From Amycolatopsis solani (GTDB lineage: Bacteria > Actinomycetota > Actinomycetes > Mycobacteriales > Pseudonocardiaceae): DNA of 64,000 nt. A program made the translations under genes and the position numbers. Below are positions 33,526 through 42,443 of this stretch, in pieces. The notes below the pieces were generated by a model. The model worked only from the letters and a program-made list of their open reading frames with translations, was not told the origin of the DNA and made no database searches. How positions within the stretch are numbered: position 1 is the stretch's first letter; each line of letters begins with the position of its first letter. The stretch covers positions 1,240,001 through 1,304,000 of the forward strand of contig NZ_JAWQJT010000001.1 in NCBI RefSeq assembly GCF_033441515.1, written 5' to 3'.

Positions 33526-34440
33526 TCAATTCGCAGCGGCCATTCGGCGGAGCACCCAGGTGCGGACGAGGCCCGCGCTGACTCCGGAGAGTGTCAGGAC
33601 CGCGATCAGCAGCGGCAGATTCGACCCGTTCGTGAAACCGTCCGACGCGGACGGTAGCGCTTCGGCCCGGCCCGCCGTCTGGACGCCGGAACTGCCGTCG
33701 GCCGCGGTGCCGTCCGGCCCGGTGAGGCCGTACTGCGGGGCGTAACCCGGGACCTGGCTGCCGTACCGGATCGCCGGCGACGGCGTGAACAGGCCGGCCG
33801 TCGCGAACGGGATGCCGCTGTAGTCGCGCATCGGGGCGTAGCCGGTGCCGATGCTGAACGGGAAGCCGCCGAACGCCGGGCTCGCGCCGCCGCCGGAGAA
33901 GCCGGGGAGCAGTGGGCTGTTCGCCTCGGGGATGCCGCCGGAGCCCGGCTGGGTGCCGCCTTGCTGCGGGTTGCCCCCGGTGCCACCGGACGGCGGCTGC
34001 TGGGGGTTGCCGCCGGTCCCGGGCTGCTGGCCGGGGGCGGGCTGGCCGCCGCTCAGCGCGGACAGGCCCTGCTGGGTGCCGCTGGTCACGCCCTGCACGC
34101 CCTGGTTGATCGCGCTCGCCGCGGGTGCGCCGACCACCGGCACCGGGGAGACGACGGTGTTCACCACGTTGACCGTGACCTGGCAGAGGGTGCCGAGGAT
34201 CGCGTTGATGGTGCCGGTGAGCACCTTGGTGCCCTCGGTGACGATGCCCAGGTCGAGCGGAATGCCGAGCAGCGGGGTGGTGGCCTTGATCGTGTCGCCG
34301 GGCTTGGCGCTCACGGTGCTCCCGCAGGCCACGGTCTTCGTCTCCGCCGAGGCCGTGCCGGGCAGGCCGAGGACGGCCGAACCCGCGAGCACGAACGCCG
34401 TCGCTCCGACCGCCGTTGCCCTCCGTGTCCGCTCCTGCAT
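33526..34440 (-). CDS. Exported, C-terminally membrane-anchored protein, paralogue 2 of 3
   Basis: A 304-residue protein. Signal peptide to about residue 32 (cleaved after ASA), a globular part with cysteines in 'VACGSTV' and 'GTLCQVTV', a Gly/Gln/Pro-rich linker, then 'APMRDYSGIPFATAG' as in paralogue 1. It ends with 'GRAEALP', a transmembrane segment 'LPLLIAVLTLSGVSAGLVRT' and WVLRR. ATG start. Probably a surface protein with its N-terminal domain outside and a short basic cytosolic tail. Confidence 0.7.
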   Translation of the reverse strand: MQERTRRATAVGATAFVLAGSAVLGLPGTASAETKTVACGSTVSAKPGDTIKATTPLLGIPLDLGIVTEGTKVLTGTINAILGTLCQVTVNVVNTVVSPVPVVGAPAASAINQGVQGVTSGTQQGLSALSGGQPAPGQQPGTGGNPQQPPSGGTGGNPQQGGTQPGSGGIPEANSPLLPGFSGGGASPAFGGFPFSIGTGYAPMRDYSGIPFATAGLFTPSPAIRYGSQVPGYAPQYGLTGPDGTAADGSSGVQTAGRAEALPSASDGFTNGSNLPLLIAVLTLSGVSAGLVRTWVLRRMAAAN

Positions 34441-34565
34441 GCGCGCCGCCCCTAGGTGTCGTGGCCTCTTACCCAGGACAACGACGTTAAGGCAGCCGGG
34501 TGACGCCCGCTCACTCAGAAATGTCCGGCATTCGAGTGGAACCGGGCGTCACCCTGCGTCAAAGC

Positions 34566-35348
34566 TCAGGCGGGCTTGCGGCGGATCCAGGCGCGGACGA
34601 GGGCCGCGGCCACGATCGCGAGGGCCAGGACCGCGAGCAGCATCGGCAGTTTCGCCGGCGGCGTGAGGCCGGGGAGCGCCTCCGCCGTGCCGGACCGCTG
34701 GGCGTCGACCGTCGGGACCTGCGTGCCCGGGATGATCTGCGCGACCACCGGGGCCTGCACCAGGGTGCCCGGCAGCAGCGCGGCGTTGGTGAAGATGCCG
34801 GAGATCGCGTCGCCCGGCAGGCCCGCGTTGCCCGGTCCGGTGGTCACCGGGCCGGTGCTGTCGCCCGGCGGGTTCTGGCCCGGCGGCACCGGGGACGGCG
34901 GCGCGGGCTGGGGCGGGTTCGGGCCCGGCGGGAGCGGCAGCGGGGGCAGGTCCGCGCCCTGCACGACGCCGCCGACCGTGTTCACGACACCCTGCGCGGC
35001 CGGGCAGACGCCCTTCGCCGTTGCGTCGCCGACCAGCGGCAGTTCGCCGACGCCGAGCGCCTTCACGGTGTCGCCCACCGGCAGGGTGAGCAGCGGTGCC
35101 GAGCCGTTGGTGTTCCGCGCGCTGGAGTCGAGCCCGACCGTCAGCTGGTTCGGCGAGTTCAGCGGCGCGCCGGCGTCGAGCACGAGACCGGTCTTCGCGT
35201 CGCGGGCCTGGCCGTTCTGCAGCGTGGCCGCGCAGTCGCCGCCGAGGGTCGGACTGGTGTCCGCGCTCGCGACGCCCGGCAGCACCAACGCGGCCGAGGC
35301 GGCGAAAGTGAATCCCAGTGCGGTGATCCGGGTGAACTGCTTCCCCAT
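34566..35348 (-). CDS. Exported, C-terminally membrane-anchored protein, paralogue 3 of 3
   Basis: A 260-residue protein from ATG 35348 (GGAGGG five bases upstream). Signal peptide to about residue 29 (cleaved after ASA), a domain with cysteines in 'GGDCAATL' and 'KGVCPAAQ', a Pro-rich linker 'PPLPLPPGPNPPQPAPPSP', then 'SGTAEALPG' and the transmembrane end 'LPMLLAVLALAIVAAALVRA' followed by WIRRK. It lacks the MRDYSGIP motif of its siblings. First of the three on the minus strand and divergent from nfo. Confidence 0.68.
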   Translation of the reverse strand: MGKQFTRITALGFTFAASAALVLPGVASADTSPTLGGDCAATLQNGQARDAKTGLVLDAGAPLNSPNQLTVGLDSSARNTNGSAPLLTLPVGDTVKALGVGELPLVGDATAKGVCPAAQGVVNTVGGVVQGADLPPLPLPPGPNPPQPAPPSPVPPGQNPPGDSTGPVTTGPGNAGLPGDAISGIFTNAALLPGTLVQAPVVAQIIPGTQVPTVDAQRSGTAEALPGLTPPAKLPMLLAVLALAIVAAALVRAWIRRKPA

Positions 35349-35462
35349 CGATGCCCTCCGGCAGTCGGACCAATCTGGATCACGGAACGCGCTCACGGTA
35401 CTCCACGAGCGTCACCAACCGGTCCCGCAGGGGAAAGGGGAGCCCGGAGTAGCGTGCTCGGC

Positions 35463-36236
35463 ATGCTGATTGGCGCCCATGTCCGTGACGACGACCCGTT
35501 GACCGCGGTCGCCGAGCGCAAAGCCGACGTCGTCCAGTTCTTCCTCTCGGACCCGCAGGGCTGGAAGGCCCCGAAGCCCCACCCCCACGGCGAGGCCATC
35601 GCGGCCGACCCCGTCGAGGTGTTCATCCACTCTCCCTACCTCATCAACGTGGCTTCGCTGAACAACCGGATCCGGATCCCATCCCGTAAGAACGTCACGC
35701 AGCACGCGGACGGTGCGGCAGCCATTGGCGCGAAGGGCCTGATCGTGCACGGCGGGCACGTCGGCGCGAACGACGACGTCGAGGCCGGCCTGGACAACTG
35801 GCGCAAGCTCTTCGAGCGCGAGCAGGAAAAGGGCGGCTTCAAGGTCCCGATCCTGATCGAGAACACCGCGGGCGGCGAGAACGCGATGACCCGCGACCTC
35901 GACGTCATCGCCCGGCTGTGGGACAAGGTCGGCGAGTTCGGTGCCGGGTTCTGCCTGGACACCTGCCACGCGTTCGCCGCGGGCTGGGACCTCGCGACCG
36001 CCGTCGAGAAGGTCAAGGCCATCACCGGCCGGATCGACCTGGTGCACCTCAACAACTCGCGCGACGAGTTCGGCTCGACCCGCGACCGGCACGCCAACGT
36101 CGTCGAGGGCGAAGGCACGATCGACCCCGAGGTGCTGGCCGAGGTGGCCCGCGCGGCGGGCGCGCCGGTCGTCGTCGAGACCCCGGCGGACGGCCAGGCC
36201 GCCGACATCGCGTACCTGCGGGAGAAGCTCGCTTAG
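35463..36236 (+). CDS. nfo: Deoxyribonuclease IV (AP endonuclease Nfo)
   Basis: A 257-residue TIM-barrel endonuclease IV of base excision repair, cleaving 5' of abasic sites. Zinc-ligand segments are in order: 'IHSPYLIN', 'VHGGHVGA', 'IENTAGG', 'LDTCHAFAAGWD', 'HLNNSRDEFGS', 'VEGEGTIDPE', 'VETPAD'. ATG at 35463. An upstream frame running from 34500 is a shadow of the exported protein. It converges on the GT87 gene with a 4-bp overlap. Confidence 0.93.
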   Translation: MLIGAHVRDDDPLTAVAERKADVVQFFLSDPQGWKAPKPHPHGEAIAADPVEVFIHSPYLINVASLNNRIRIPSRKNVTQHADGAAAIGAKGLIVHGGHVGANDDVEAGLDNWRKLFEREQEKGGFKVPILIENTAGGENAMTRDLDVIARLWDKVGEFGAGFCLDTCHAFAAGWDLATAVEKVKAITGRIDLVHLNNSRDEFGSTRDRHANVVEGEGTIDPEVLAEVARAAGAPVVVETPADGQAADIAYLREKLA

Positions 36237-37786
36237 ACCGCGACGGCCTTCCGGCGGCGGCGCCGGACGGCGTTCGGGACGATCACGTCCCGGGCGCCGT
36301 CGAGGAAGCCGCCGGCCGGGTCGTCGTCGCCGTCGCGGCGGACCAGGTCGGTGCCCGGCCGGTAGATCTCGCGGACGACCAGCACGCACAGCCCGGCGAC
36401 GGCCAGGTCGCGCACCACGACCGTGCCGAGGAACCAGCCTTCGGGCAGGCCCTTGTGGTCGACGCCGAGGTAGTAGAACATCCGCGGCACCCAGACCAGC
36501 GCGTCGATCAGCATCCAGGTCAGCAGTAGCCGCCAGCGCGGGATCGCCAGCACCGCCAGCGGCACCAGCCACAGCGAGTACTGCGGGCTCCACACCTTGT
36601 TCGTCAGCAGGAACGCGGCCACGACCAGGAACGCGAGCTGGCCGACGCGCGGCCGTCGTGGCGCGGCGAGCGCGATGTAGGCGATGCCCGCGCAGCAGGC
36701 CAGGAACAGCACGGCCACGGTCAGGTTCAGGTACGTCGGCGTCTGGTTCTTCTGCAGCACGCCGTCGAACCCGGTCCAGCCCGTCGTGTACGAGAGGACG
36801 TTGTACAGCGAGTCCGGGTCCATCGGCCGCAGCGTGTTCATCCGGAAGAACTCCCACCAGCCGCGGGTGGCGGTGAGGATGAACGGCGCGTTCACCGCCA
36901 GCCACGTCACGACCGTGGCGGCCGCGGTCTTCCAGAACGGCGTCAGCTTCCCCGCGCGCAGGCACAGCACGAACAGCACGCCGAGCAGGAACAGCGGGTA
37001 GAGCTTCGCGGTCGCGCCGAGGCCGAGCAGCAGGCCGGCGAGCAGTGGCCGTTTGCGCGCCCAGGCCAACAGGCCGGTCGCGGTGAACGCGGTCGCGATC
37101 GCGTCGAAGTTGGTGAAGGCGTGCACCAGCACCAGCGGCGAGATCGCCACCAGCACCATGTCCCACGGCCGGCGTTTCATCGTGCGCCCGGTCGCCCAGA
37201 CGGTGACGAGCCAGGCGAGCGCCAGGAAGAACGCCGTGATGTCGAAGTAGATGGCGACCGGCAGCCCGCCGGGCAGCCAGCCGGCCTCGGCGACGTGGTA
37301 CCAGCCCGCCGCGAGCTTCGCGTTCGCCCACTGGAAGAGGCCGGTGAACACCGGGTATTCCATGTACCGGGTGCCGTTCTCCGCCGTCTGCGTGTTCTCC
37401 TTCCACGACGTGTAGTACGGGAAGGTGCCCGCCCGGTCGAGCCGCTCGGAGCTGTAGAGCGGCACGATGTCGGAGTAGCACATCGCGACGAACGGGCGGC
37501 CCGCGCGCCAGTCGAGCTGGGTGGCGCCGCTCGAGTCCTGGTACTGCTGGATGCAGGAGCCCTTGCCGAACCAGCAGAGCATCAGTGCGAGCGTGGCGAG
37601 CAGCAGCCCGACGCGCTGGGGTGACCAGAACCAGTGCCTGCCGACCGCCGCGTGCTCACCGAGCGGGCCGCCGACGGGTCTGGTGACCGCCGCCGCGAGT
37701 GGCTCGTTCCAGCTCGGGACGACCCGGTCGGCCCGGGTCAGCGTCACGGGACCGGGATCCGGCTCCCGCGTGGTCTCCTCTGGCAC
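36233..37786 (-). CDS. GT87-type polyprenol-phosphate-dependent mannosyltransferase-like membrane protein
   Basis: A 517-residue polytopic protein with about 10-12 hydrophobic segments. The first long external loop carries 'WRAGRPFVAMCYSDIVPLYS' with the acidic residue typical of GT-C enzymes. 'SPLVLVHAFTNFDAIATAF' and 'GLGATAKLYPLFLLG' are GT87/DUF2029 signatures. The C-terminal tail is cytosolic and basic. By position next to the class A penicillin-binding proteins it matches Rv0051 of M. tuberculosis. It should transfer a sugar to an envelope glycan or protein; the acceptor is unknown. Confidence 0.82.
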   Translation of the reverse strand: MPEETTREPDPGPVTLTRADRVVPSWNEPLAAAVTRPVGGPLGEHAAVGRHWFWSPQRVGLLLATLALMLCWFGKGSCIQQYQDSSGATQLDWRAGRPFVAMCYSDIVPLYSSERLDRAGTFPYYTSWKENTQTAENGTRYMEYPVFTGLFQWANAKLAAGWYHVAEAGWLPGGLPVAIYFDITAFFLALAWLVTVWATGRTMKRRPWDMVLVAISPLVLVHAFTNFDAIATAFTATGLLAWARKRPLLAGLLLGLGATAKLYPLFLLGVLFVLCLRAGKLTPFWKTAAATVVTWLAVNAPFILTATRGWWEFFRMNTLRPMDPDSLYNVLSYTTGWTGFDGVLQKNQTPTYLNLTVAVLFLACCAGIAYIALAAPRRPRVGQLAFLVVAAFLLTNKVWSPQYSLWLVPLAVLAIPRWRLLLTWMLIDALVWVPRMFYYLGVDHKGLPEGWFLGTVVVRDLAVAGLCVLVVREIYRPGTDLVRRDGDDDPAGGFLDGARDVIVPNAVRRRRRKAVAV

Positions 37787-37834
37787 GAGGCGGATCGTAT
37801 CGGTGATCCTGCAGCACGGCGGTGAAGCCGGTGA

Positions 37835-38893
37835 TCATGCCGGATTCGCGTAGTACGAGGCCAGGACCTCGGCGGCCGCGCCGCGGGTGACGAGCTCCTC
37901 GCCGGAGGTGTCCTCCACGACCTCGATCCGCTGCCAGTGCGGCAGCGGCAGCAGCTCCTCGAGCCGGGCCGAAACGGCCTCGCGGTGCACGTCCGGTTCG
38001 TCCCGCACCGCGCGTCCGGCCAGCACGATCCGTTCCAGGTCGAGCACCTGGACGAGGTCGGCGAGCCCGATGCCGAGGTAGCCCGCGGCGGCCCTCGTGT
38101 CCGGCGCCCGCTTGGCCATGATCTCGACGCAGCCGGCCCGTCCGCAGGCGCAGCGGGGCCCGTCGTAGGCGATCGTGGTGTGCCCGAACTCACCCGCGTT
38201 GGTCCGCGGGCCGCGGTAGAGCCGCCCGTCGATCAGCAGGCCGACGCCGATGCCGGTGCCGACGAGCACCACCGCGGTCGCCGTCGGTTCGCCGTGCGGC
38301 CACAGCCGGGCGAACGCGGCGGCGTTGGTGTTCTTGTCGAGCGTCACCCGCAGCCCGGTGCGCTTCTCCAGCAGGTCGCGCAGGGGGACGTCGTGCCAGC
38401 CGGGCATGTTCGTCGCGTCGCGGACCAGGCCGGCGAGGTGGTCCAGCGGGCCGACCGCGCCCAGGCCGAGGCCGAGCACGTCGAAGCCGTCGGCGAGCTC
38501 GAGGGCGGCGGTGCCGATGGCCTCGACCGCCTGCTCGGGGGTGAAACCCGGGGGCAGCGGGCCGCCCGCCACCTCCTCGACCTCGCCGATGAGGTTGGTG
38601 CGCAGCACGCGGAACTCGTCGCGGTCGAGGCGCGCGCCGAGCGCGTGCCGGGCGCCGGGCCGGATGGTCAGCAACGTCCGCGGCTTGCCGACGCCCGTGG
38701 ACGGCTGGCGTTCTTCGTCCAGCAAGCCGGCGTCGAGGAGTTCGGGCACGATCTTGGAGACGGCCTGCTGGGTGAGCTCGGTGCGCTCGGCGAGTTCGAC
38801 GCGGCTGAGGCCGCCGGCGCGCAGGATGTGCGTGAGCAGCAGGGCGCGGTTGTGCTCCCGCACGCTGCGCAGGTTGACGCCGGTGTCCGCCAT
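37835..38893 (-). CDS. ROK family transcriptional regulator
   Basis: A 352-residue repressor of the ROK/NagC type. N-terminal winged helix at about residues 8-65 ('LSRVELAERTELTQQAVSKI'), then the sugar-kinase-like ROK fold with 'LVGTGIGVGLLIDG' and the zinc-binding 'CACGRAGCVE' motif. ATG at 38893; a longer frame from 38920 would overlap the operator region. It is divergent from the Gfo/Idh/MocA gene and probably controls it and itself in response to a sugar. Confidence 0.87.
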   Translation of the reverse strand: MADTGVNLRSVREHNRALLLTHILRAGGLSRVELAERTELTQQAVSKIVPELLDAGLLDEERQPSTGVGKPRTLLTIRPGARHALGARLDRDEFRVLRTNLIGEVEEVAGGPLPPGFTPEQAVEAIGTAALELADGFDVLGLGLGAVGPLDHLAGLVRDATNMPGWHDVPLRDLLEKRTGLRVTLDKNTNAAAFARLWPHGEPTATAVVLVGTGIGVGLLIDGRLYRGPRTNAGEFGHTTIAYDGPRCACGRAGCVEIMAKRAPDTRAAAGYLGIGLADLVQVLDLERIVLAGRAVRDEPDVHREAVSARLEELLPLPHWQRIEVVEDTSGEELVTRGAAAEVLASYYANPA

Positions 38894-38925
38894 GGTCAGG
38901 ATCTTCGCACGTCTGGCCAATTACG

Positions 38926-38936
38926 CAACAGTGTTG
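38926..38936. promoter_or_regulatory. Putative ROK operator
   Basis: CAACA-G-TGTTG lies in the 47-base gap between the divergent ROK and oxidoreductase genes, within an AT-rich patch. A repressor here would cover both promoters. Confidence 0.45.
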
Positions 38937-38940
38937 TTTA

Positions 38941-39993
38941 ATGGCGGGCATGAGTGACTTGCGCGTGGGTGTTCTCGGGTACGGCATCGGCGGACGGGTT
39001 TTCCACGCCCCGCTGGTGGCGGCGACGCCCGGCCTCACCCCCGCGGTGATCTCGACGTCGTCCAACGCCGGCCAGGCGCGCATCGACCACCCCGGCGCGG
39101 AGATCGTGCCGGACGCCGACGCGTTCTTCGAGCACGCCGGCGAGCTCGACCTCGTCGTCGTCAGCACGCCCAACCGCACGCACGTGCCACTCGCGCTCCG
39201 GGCGATCGAGGCCGGCCTGCCCGTCGTCGTCGACAAGCCGTTCGCGCCGACCGCCGCCGAGGCCGAGCGGGTCGTCGCCGCGGCGAAGGCGGCGGGTGTC
39301 GGCCTGACCGTGTTCCAGAACCGGCGGCTCGACTCCGACTTCCTCACCGTCCGGAAGGTCCTCGAGTCCGGGAAGCTCGGCGAGGTCTTCCGCTTCGAGT
39401 CCCGCTACGACCGCTGGGTGCCCAAGCCCAAGGACAACTGGCGCGAGTTCGGCGACCCGGCCGAGGCCGGCGGCCTGCTCTACGACCTCGGCGCGCACAT
39501 CGTCGACCAGGCGCTGCAGCTGTTCGGCCCGGTCACGCAGGTCTACGCGGAGACCGACCGCCGCCGGGCCGGCGTCCAGGTCGACGACGACGTCTTCGTC
39601 GCGCTGAAGCACGCCAACGGCGTCCGCTCGCACCTGTGGGCGAGCGCGCTCGCCGGCACGCAGAACCCGCGGTTCCGGGTGCTCGGCGACCAGGCGACCT
39701 TCACCAAGTACGGCCTCGACGTGCAGGAACCGCAGATCAAAGCGGGCATGCGCCCGGGCGACGAAGCCTGGGGCGTCGAGCCGGCGTCGGACGCGGGCAA
39801 GATCGGCGTCGGCAACGACGTCAAGACCGTTCCCACCGAGACCGGCCGCTACGAGCAGTTCTACGCCCAGGTGCGTGACGCGCTGCGCGGCGAAGGCGAG
39901 TTCCCGGTCGACCCCGAGTCGTCGGTCGCGGCCCTGCGCGTGATCGAAGCCGCGCACCGCTCCGGCGTCGAAGGTGCAGTCGTCGAACTGTGA
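38941..39993 (+). CDS. Gfo/Idh/MocA family oxidoreductase
   Basis: A 350-residue NAD(P)-dependent sugar oxidoreductase. The Rossmann motif is 'GVLGYGIGGRVFHAPLV', the FHAP form found in YvaA/YhhX-like members. The 'VDKPFAPTAAEAERVVAAA' segment holds the conserved Lys-Pro, and 'GGLLYDLGAHIVDQALQLFG' is the catalytic-domain signature. ATG at 38941; a second ATG three codons on is possible. The paired ROK regulator points to a sugar substrate. Confidence 0.88.
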   Translation: MAGMSDLRVGVLGYGIGGRVFHAPLVAATPGLTPAVISTSSNAGQARIDHPGAEIVPDADAFFEHAGELDLVVVSTPNRTHVPLALRAIEAGLPVVVDKPFAPTAAEAERVVAAAKAAGVGLTVFQNRRLDSDFLTVRKVLESGKLGEVFRFESRYDRWVPKPKDNWREFGDPAEAGGLLYDLGAHIVDQALQLFGPVTQVYAETDRRRAGVQVDDDVFVALKHANGVRSHLWASALAGTQNPRFRVLGDQATFTKYGLDVQEPQIKAGMRPGDEAWGVEPASDAGKIGVGNDVKTVPTETGRYEQFYAQVRDALRGEGEFPVDPESSVAALRVIEAAHRSGVEGAVVEL

Positions 39994-40005
39994 CCCGCTG
40001 AACCA

Positions 40006-40045
40006 GGCCGTGACCTCGGTGACCCCCAGCTCCGAGGTCACGGCC
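40006..40045. terminator. Bidirectional terminator
   Basis: A 14-bp perfect stem (40006-40019 with 40032-40045) and a 12-base loop lie between the convergent oxidoreductase and penicillin-binding protein genes and reach into the stop codon of the latter. Confidence 0.85.
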
Positions 40046-42365
40046 GCCTTCGGCTGCGCTGCTGGTCCTGCAGCTCCTGCAGCCGCTGCTGGAACTCCCG
40101 GATCCGGTCGAGCTGGTCGTTCTGCTGGCGGTTGCCGTCGCCGAACTGGACCGGATTCCGCTGGTCCCGCTGCTGCTGTTGCTGTGGCGGCGGCTGGACC
40201 TGCACCCGGTCCTGCGGCGAGCTGATCGCGGCGACGCGGTCGAAGCGCTCCCCCGGCCGTCCCGCCAGGTAGAGCTGCATGAACCGGTCCCAGATCGGGC
40301 CGGCGAGCGTCGAGCCGAACAGCGGGGCGCCACCCGGGCCGCGCAACGCCTTGTCACCGTCGCCGCCCACCCAGACCGCGGCCGACACCGAAGGCGTGTA
40401 GCCCACCATCCAGGTCTGGGAGTTCGCGTTCGCCGCCGACGCGGGTTCGTCGTTCTGCGGCGTGTGCTGCTGCGTCCCCGTCTTGCCCGCGCACTCGTGG
40501 CCGGTCGGGCAGGTCAGCCGGGAGAACTGGATCACCGGTGCGAGCGCGGCCGTCACGTTCCCGGCGATCTGCGCGCTCTTCTGCGTGTCGTTGTCGGCGA
40601 ACGCGTCGATCGAGCGGAGCTTCGCCTCGTACGCGGTTTCGCCGTTCGCGTTGGTCACCTTCTGCACGAAGTGCCGGTCGCGCTGGACCCCGCCCGCGGC
40701 GAAGGTCGCGTACGCCGAAGCCATGTCGGCCGGCGTGACCTGCGTGCCGCCGCCGCCGATGGAAATGTTGTTGTCGCCGGTGAACAGCTCGCTGCGGCCG
40801 CCGTTGTCCTTCGTCCGGATGCCCGCCTCCCGCGCGGCTTCCGCCACGCCGGCCGGCTTCGTCACGTTGAGGACCATGTCGTAGAACACCGTGTTCGTGG
40901 ACCGCTGCATCGCCTCGGAGACGGTGCACTCCTGCGAGCAGCTGCTGCTGTCGCCGGCGTTGCGGATCGGCAGGTCGACGCCGGGGAACGTGCGCGGGGA
41001 CGTGCCGTCGAACCGGGCGTCGAGGCCGCGGCCGAGCTTGAGGAACGCCGCCAGGTCGAACGGCTTCATCGACGACCCGGGGTTGTGCGCTTCGTCGGCC
41101 CAGTCGCGCCCGGCCAGGTCCTCGCCGTTCGGGCCCTTCACGATCGCGTCGCCGCCGTAGTAGGCGAGCACGCCGCCGGTCTTCGGGTCGACGGCCACCA
41201 GCGCGTTCAGGATCCGGTCGTCGGTCTGCTCCGCCATCCCTTCGGCCACGGCCTTCTCGGCCGACTGCTGCGCCTGCGGGTCGATGGTGGTGAAGACCTG
41301 GAACCCGCCCGAGTAGTACTGCTTCTCGTCGATCCCCTGCGCGGCCAGCTCGGCCTTGACCTGCTTCTTGAGGAACGGGTTCAGCGCGCCGGCCTGCCTG
41401 CTCTCGCGCAGCGGGATCGGCGTCGGGAACTTCGCCGCGGCACGCTGGGCCGGCGTCAGGTAGCCGTTCTTCAGCATCCGGTCCAGCGCCGTGGTCCACC
41501 GGTTCGTCGCGACGGCCGTGTTCTCCGAGCGGCCCGGCTGCTGGATCAGCCCGGCGAGCAGCGCGGCTTGCGAGTAGTCGAGCTGGCCGGCGTCCTTGCC
41601 GAAGTACGCCTGCGCGGCGGCCTGGATCCCGTACGAGCCGCGGCCGAAGTAGATGATGTTGAGGTAGGCGGTGATGATGTCCGCCTTCTCGTAGGTCTGG
41701 TTCATCTTGAACGACTTCGCGAGCTCGACCCACTTGCGGGTCAGCGTCGGGTCGTCGTCTCCGGACGCGTTCTTGATGTACTGCTGCGAAATCGTCGACC
41801 CGCCGCCCGAGCCGCCGGTGACCTGGTTGTAGGCCGCGCGCAGGATGCCGCCGACGTCGAAGCCGGAGTTCGTTTCGAACGACGCGTCCTCGGTGGCGAT
41901 CACGGCTTTCTTGACGACGTCCGGGATCTGGTTCGCCGTCAGGATCTGCCGGTTGCCGCCGGTGGGCACGTCCTTGCCCATCTCGGTGCCGTCGCTGAAC
42001 AGGTAGGTGACGGCCTGGCCCTGCGCCTGCGCGATCGTCTCCGGTGAAGGGACGTCGACGGCCAGGTAGGTGATCGCGAAGGCGACCCCGGGGACGACGA
42101 AGAACAGCCCCGCGGCCACGTACCCGATCCGCCGGATCCGCCGCCAGCGCCGTCGCCGCAGGTCCTGGGCGGTGAGCGGCCGCGGCCGGCGGCGGGGCTC
42201 ACCGGCGCGCTGCCGGATGATCGGCACGGTCGGCGGGTCGTCCGGCTCGGTCCCGTTGTGCGCGTGGTGGGTGATCAGCTCGGGCTCGCTGCCCAGCAGC
42301 CCGGCACGCGGCGCGGGCCGCCGGGCGCGACGACGTCGGGGTTCGGGCTGCCGGTCGTGGTTCAC
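40038..42365 (-). CDS. Class A penicillin-binding protein, copy 1 of 3
   Basis: A 775-residue bifunctional peptidoglycan synthase. Cytosolic basic N-terminus, one membrane anchor at about residues 80-104, a GT51 glycosyltransferase domain with Glu in 'ATEDASFETNSGFD' and 'GGSTISQQYIK', then a transpeptidase domain with 'PGSSMKPFD' (SxxK), 'RSTNTVFYD' (SxN) and 'AGKTGTQQ' (KTG). The last 75 residues are Gln/Arg-rich. GTG at 42365 with GGAGGA six bases upstream. It is the third in transcription order of three tandem paralogues. Confidence 0.92.
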   Translation of the reverse strand: MNHDRQPEPRRRRARRPAPRAGLLGSEPELITHHAHNGTEPDDPPTVPIIRQRAGEPRRRPRPLTAQDLRRRRWRRIRRIGYVAAGLFFVVPGVAFAITYLAVDVPSPETIAQAQGQAVTYLFSDGTEMGKDVPTGGNRQILTANQIPDVVKKAVIATEDASFETNSGFDVGGILRAAYNQVTGGSGGGSTISQQYIKNASGDDDPTLTRKWVELAKSFKMNQTYEKADIITAYLNIIYFGRGSYGIQAAAQAYFGKDAGQLDYSQAALLAGLIQQPGRSENTAVATNRWTTALDRMLKNGYLTPAQRAAAKFPTPIPLRESRQAGALNPFLKKQVKAELAAQGIDEKQYYSGGFQVFTTIDPQAQQSAEKAVAEGMAEQTDDRILNALVAVDPKTGGVLAYYGGDAIVKGPNGEDLAGRDWADEAHNPGSSMKPFDLAAFLKLGRGLDARFDGTSPRTFPGVDLPIRNAGDSSSCSQECTVSEAMQRSTNTVFYDMVLNVTKPAGVAEAAREAGIRTKDNGGRSELFTGDNNISIGGGGTQVTPADMASAYATFAAGGVQRDRHFVQKVTNANGETAYEAKLRSIDAFADNDTQKSAQIAGNVTAALAPVIQFSRLTCPTGHECAGKTGTQQHTPQNDEPASAANANSQTWMVGYTPSVSAAVWVGGDGDKALRGPGGAPLFGSTLAGPIWDRFMQLYLAGRPGERFDRVAAISSPQDRVQVQPPPQQQQQRDQRNPVQFGDGNRQQNDQLDRIREFQQRLQELQDQQRSRRRP

Positions 42366-42375
42366 GGGCCGTCCT

Positions 42376-42434
42376 CCACGGTGGGCTGCGGACGCAGTCC
42401 TCTCGGGAGGCACACGTACCGCCGCCCACCGTGG
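42376..42434 (-). promoter_or_regulatory. Long stem overlapping a penicillin-binding protein ribosome site
   Basis: CCACGGTGGGC at 42376-42386 pairs with GCCCACCGTGG at 42424-42434. The loop contains two further short hairpins. On the minus strand the 3' arm runs into the GGAGGA of the downstream gene (42372-42377). It may end the upstream transcript or mask the ribosome site. Confidence 0.5.
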
Positions 42435-42443
42435 TTCAGCCGG

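Noticed and set aside
35412..37481. A 689-residue minus-strand open frame over nfo and the glycosyltransferase
   Set aside because: It crosses two well-supported genes in other frames and has shadow composition without domains.
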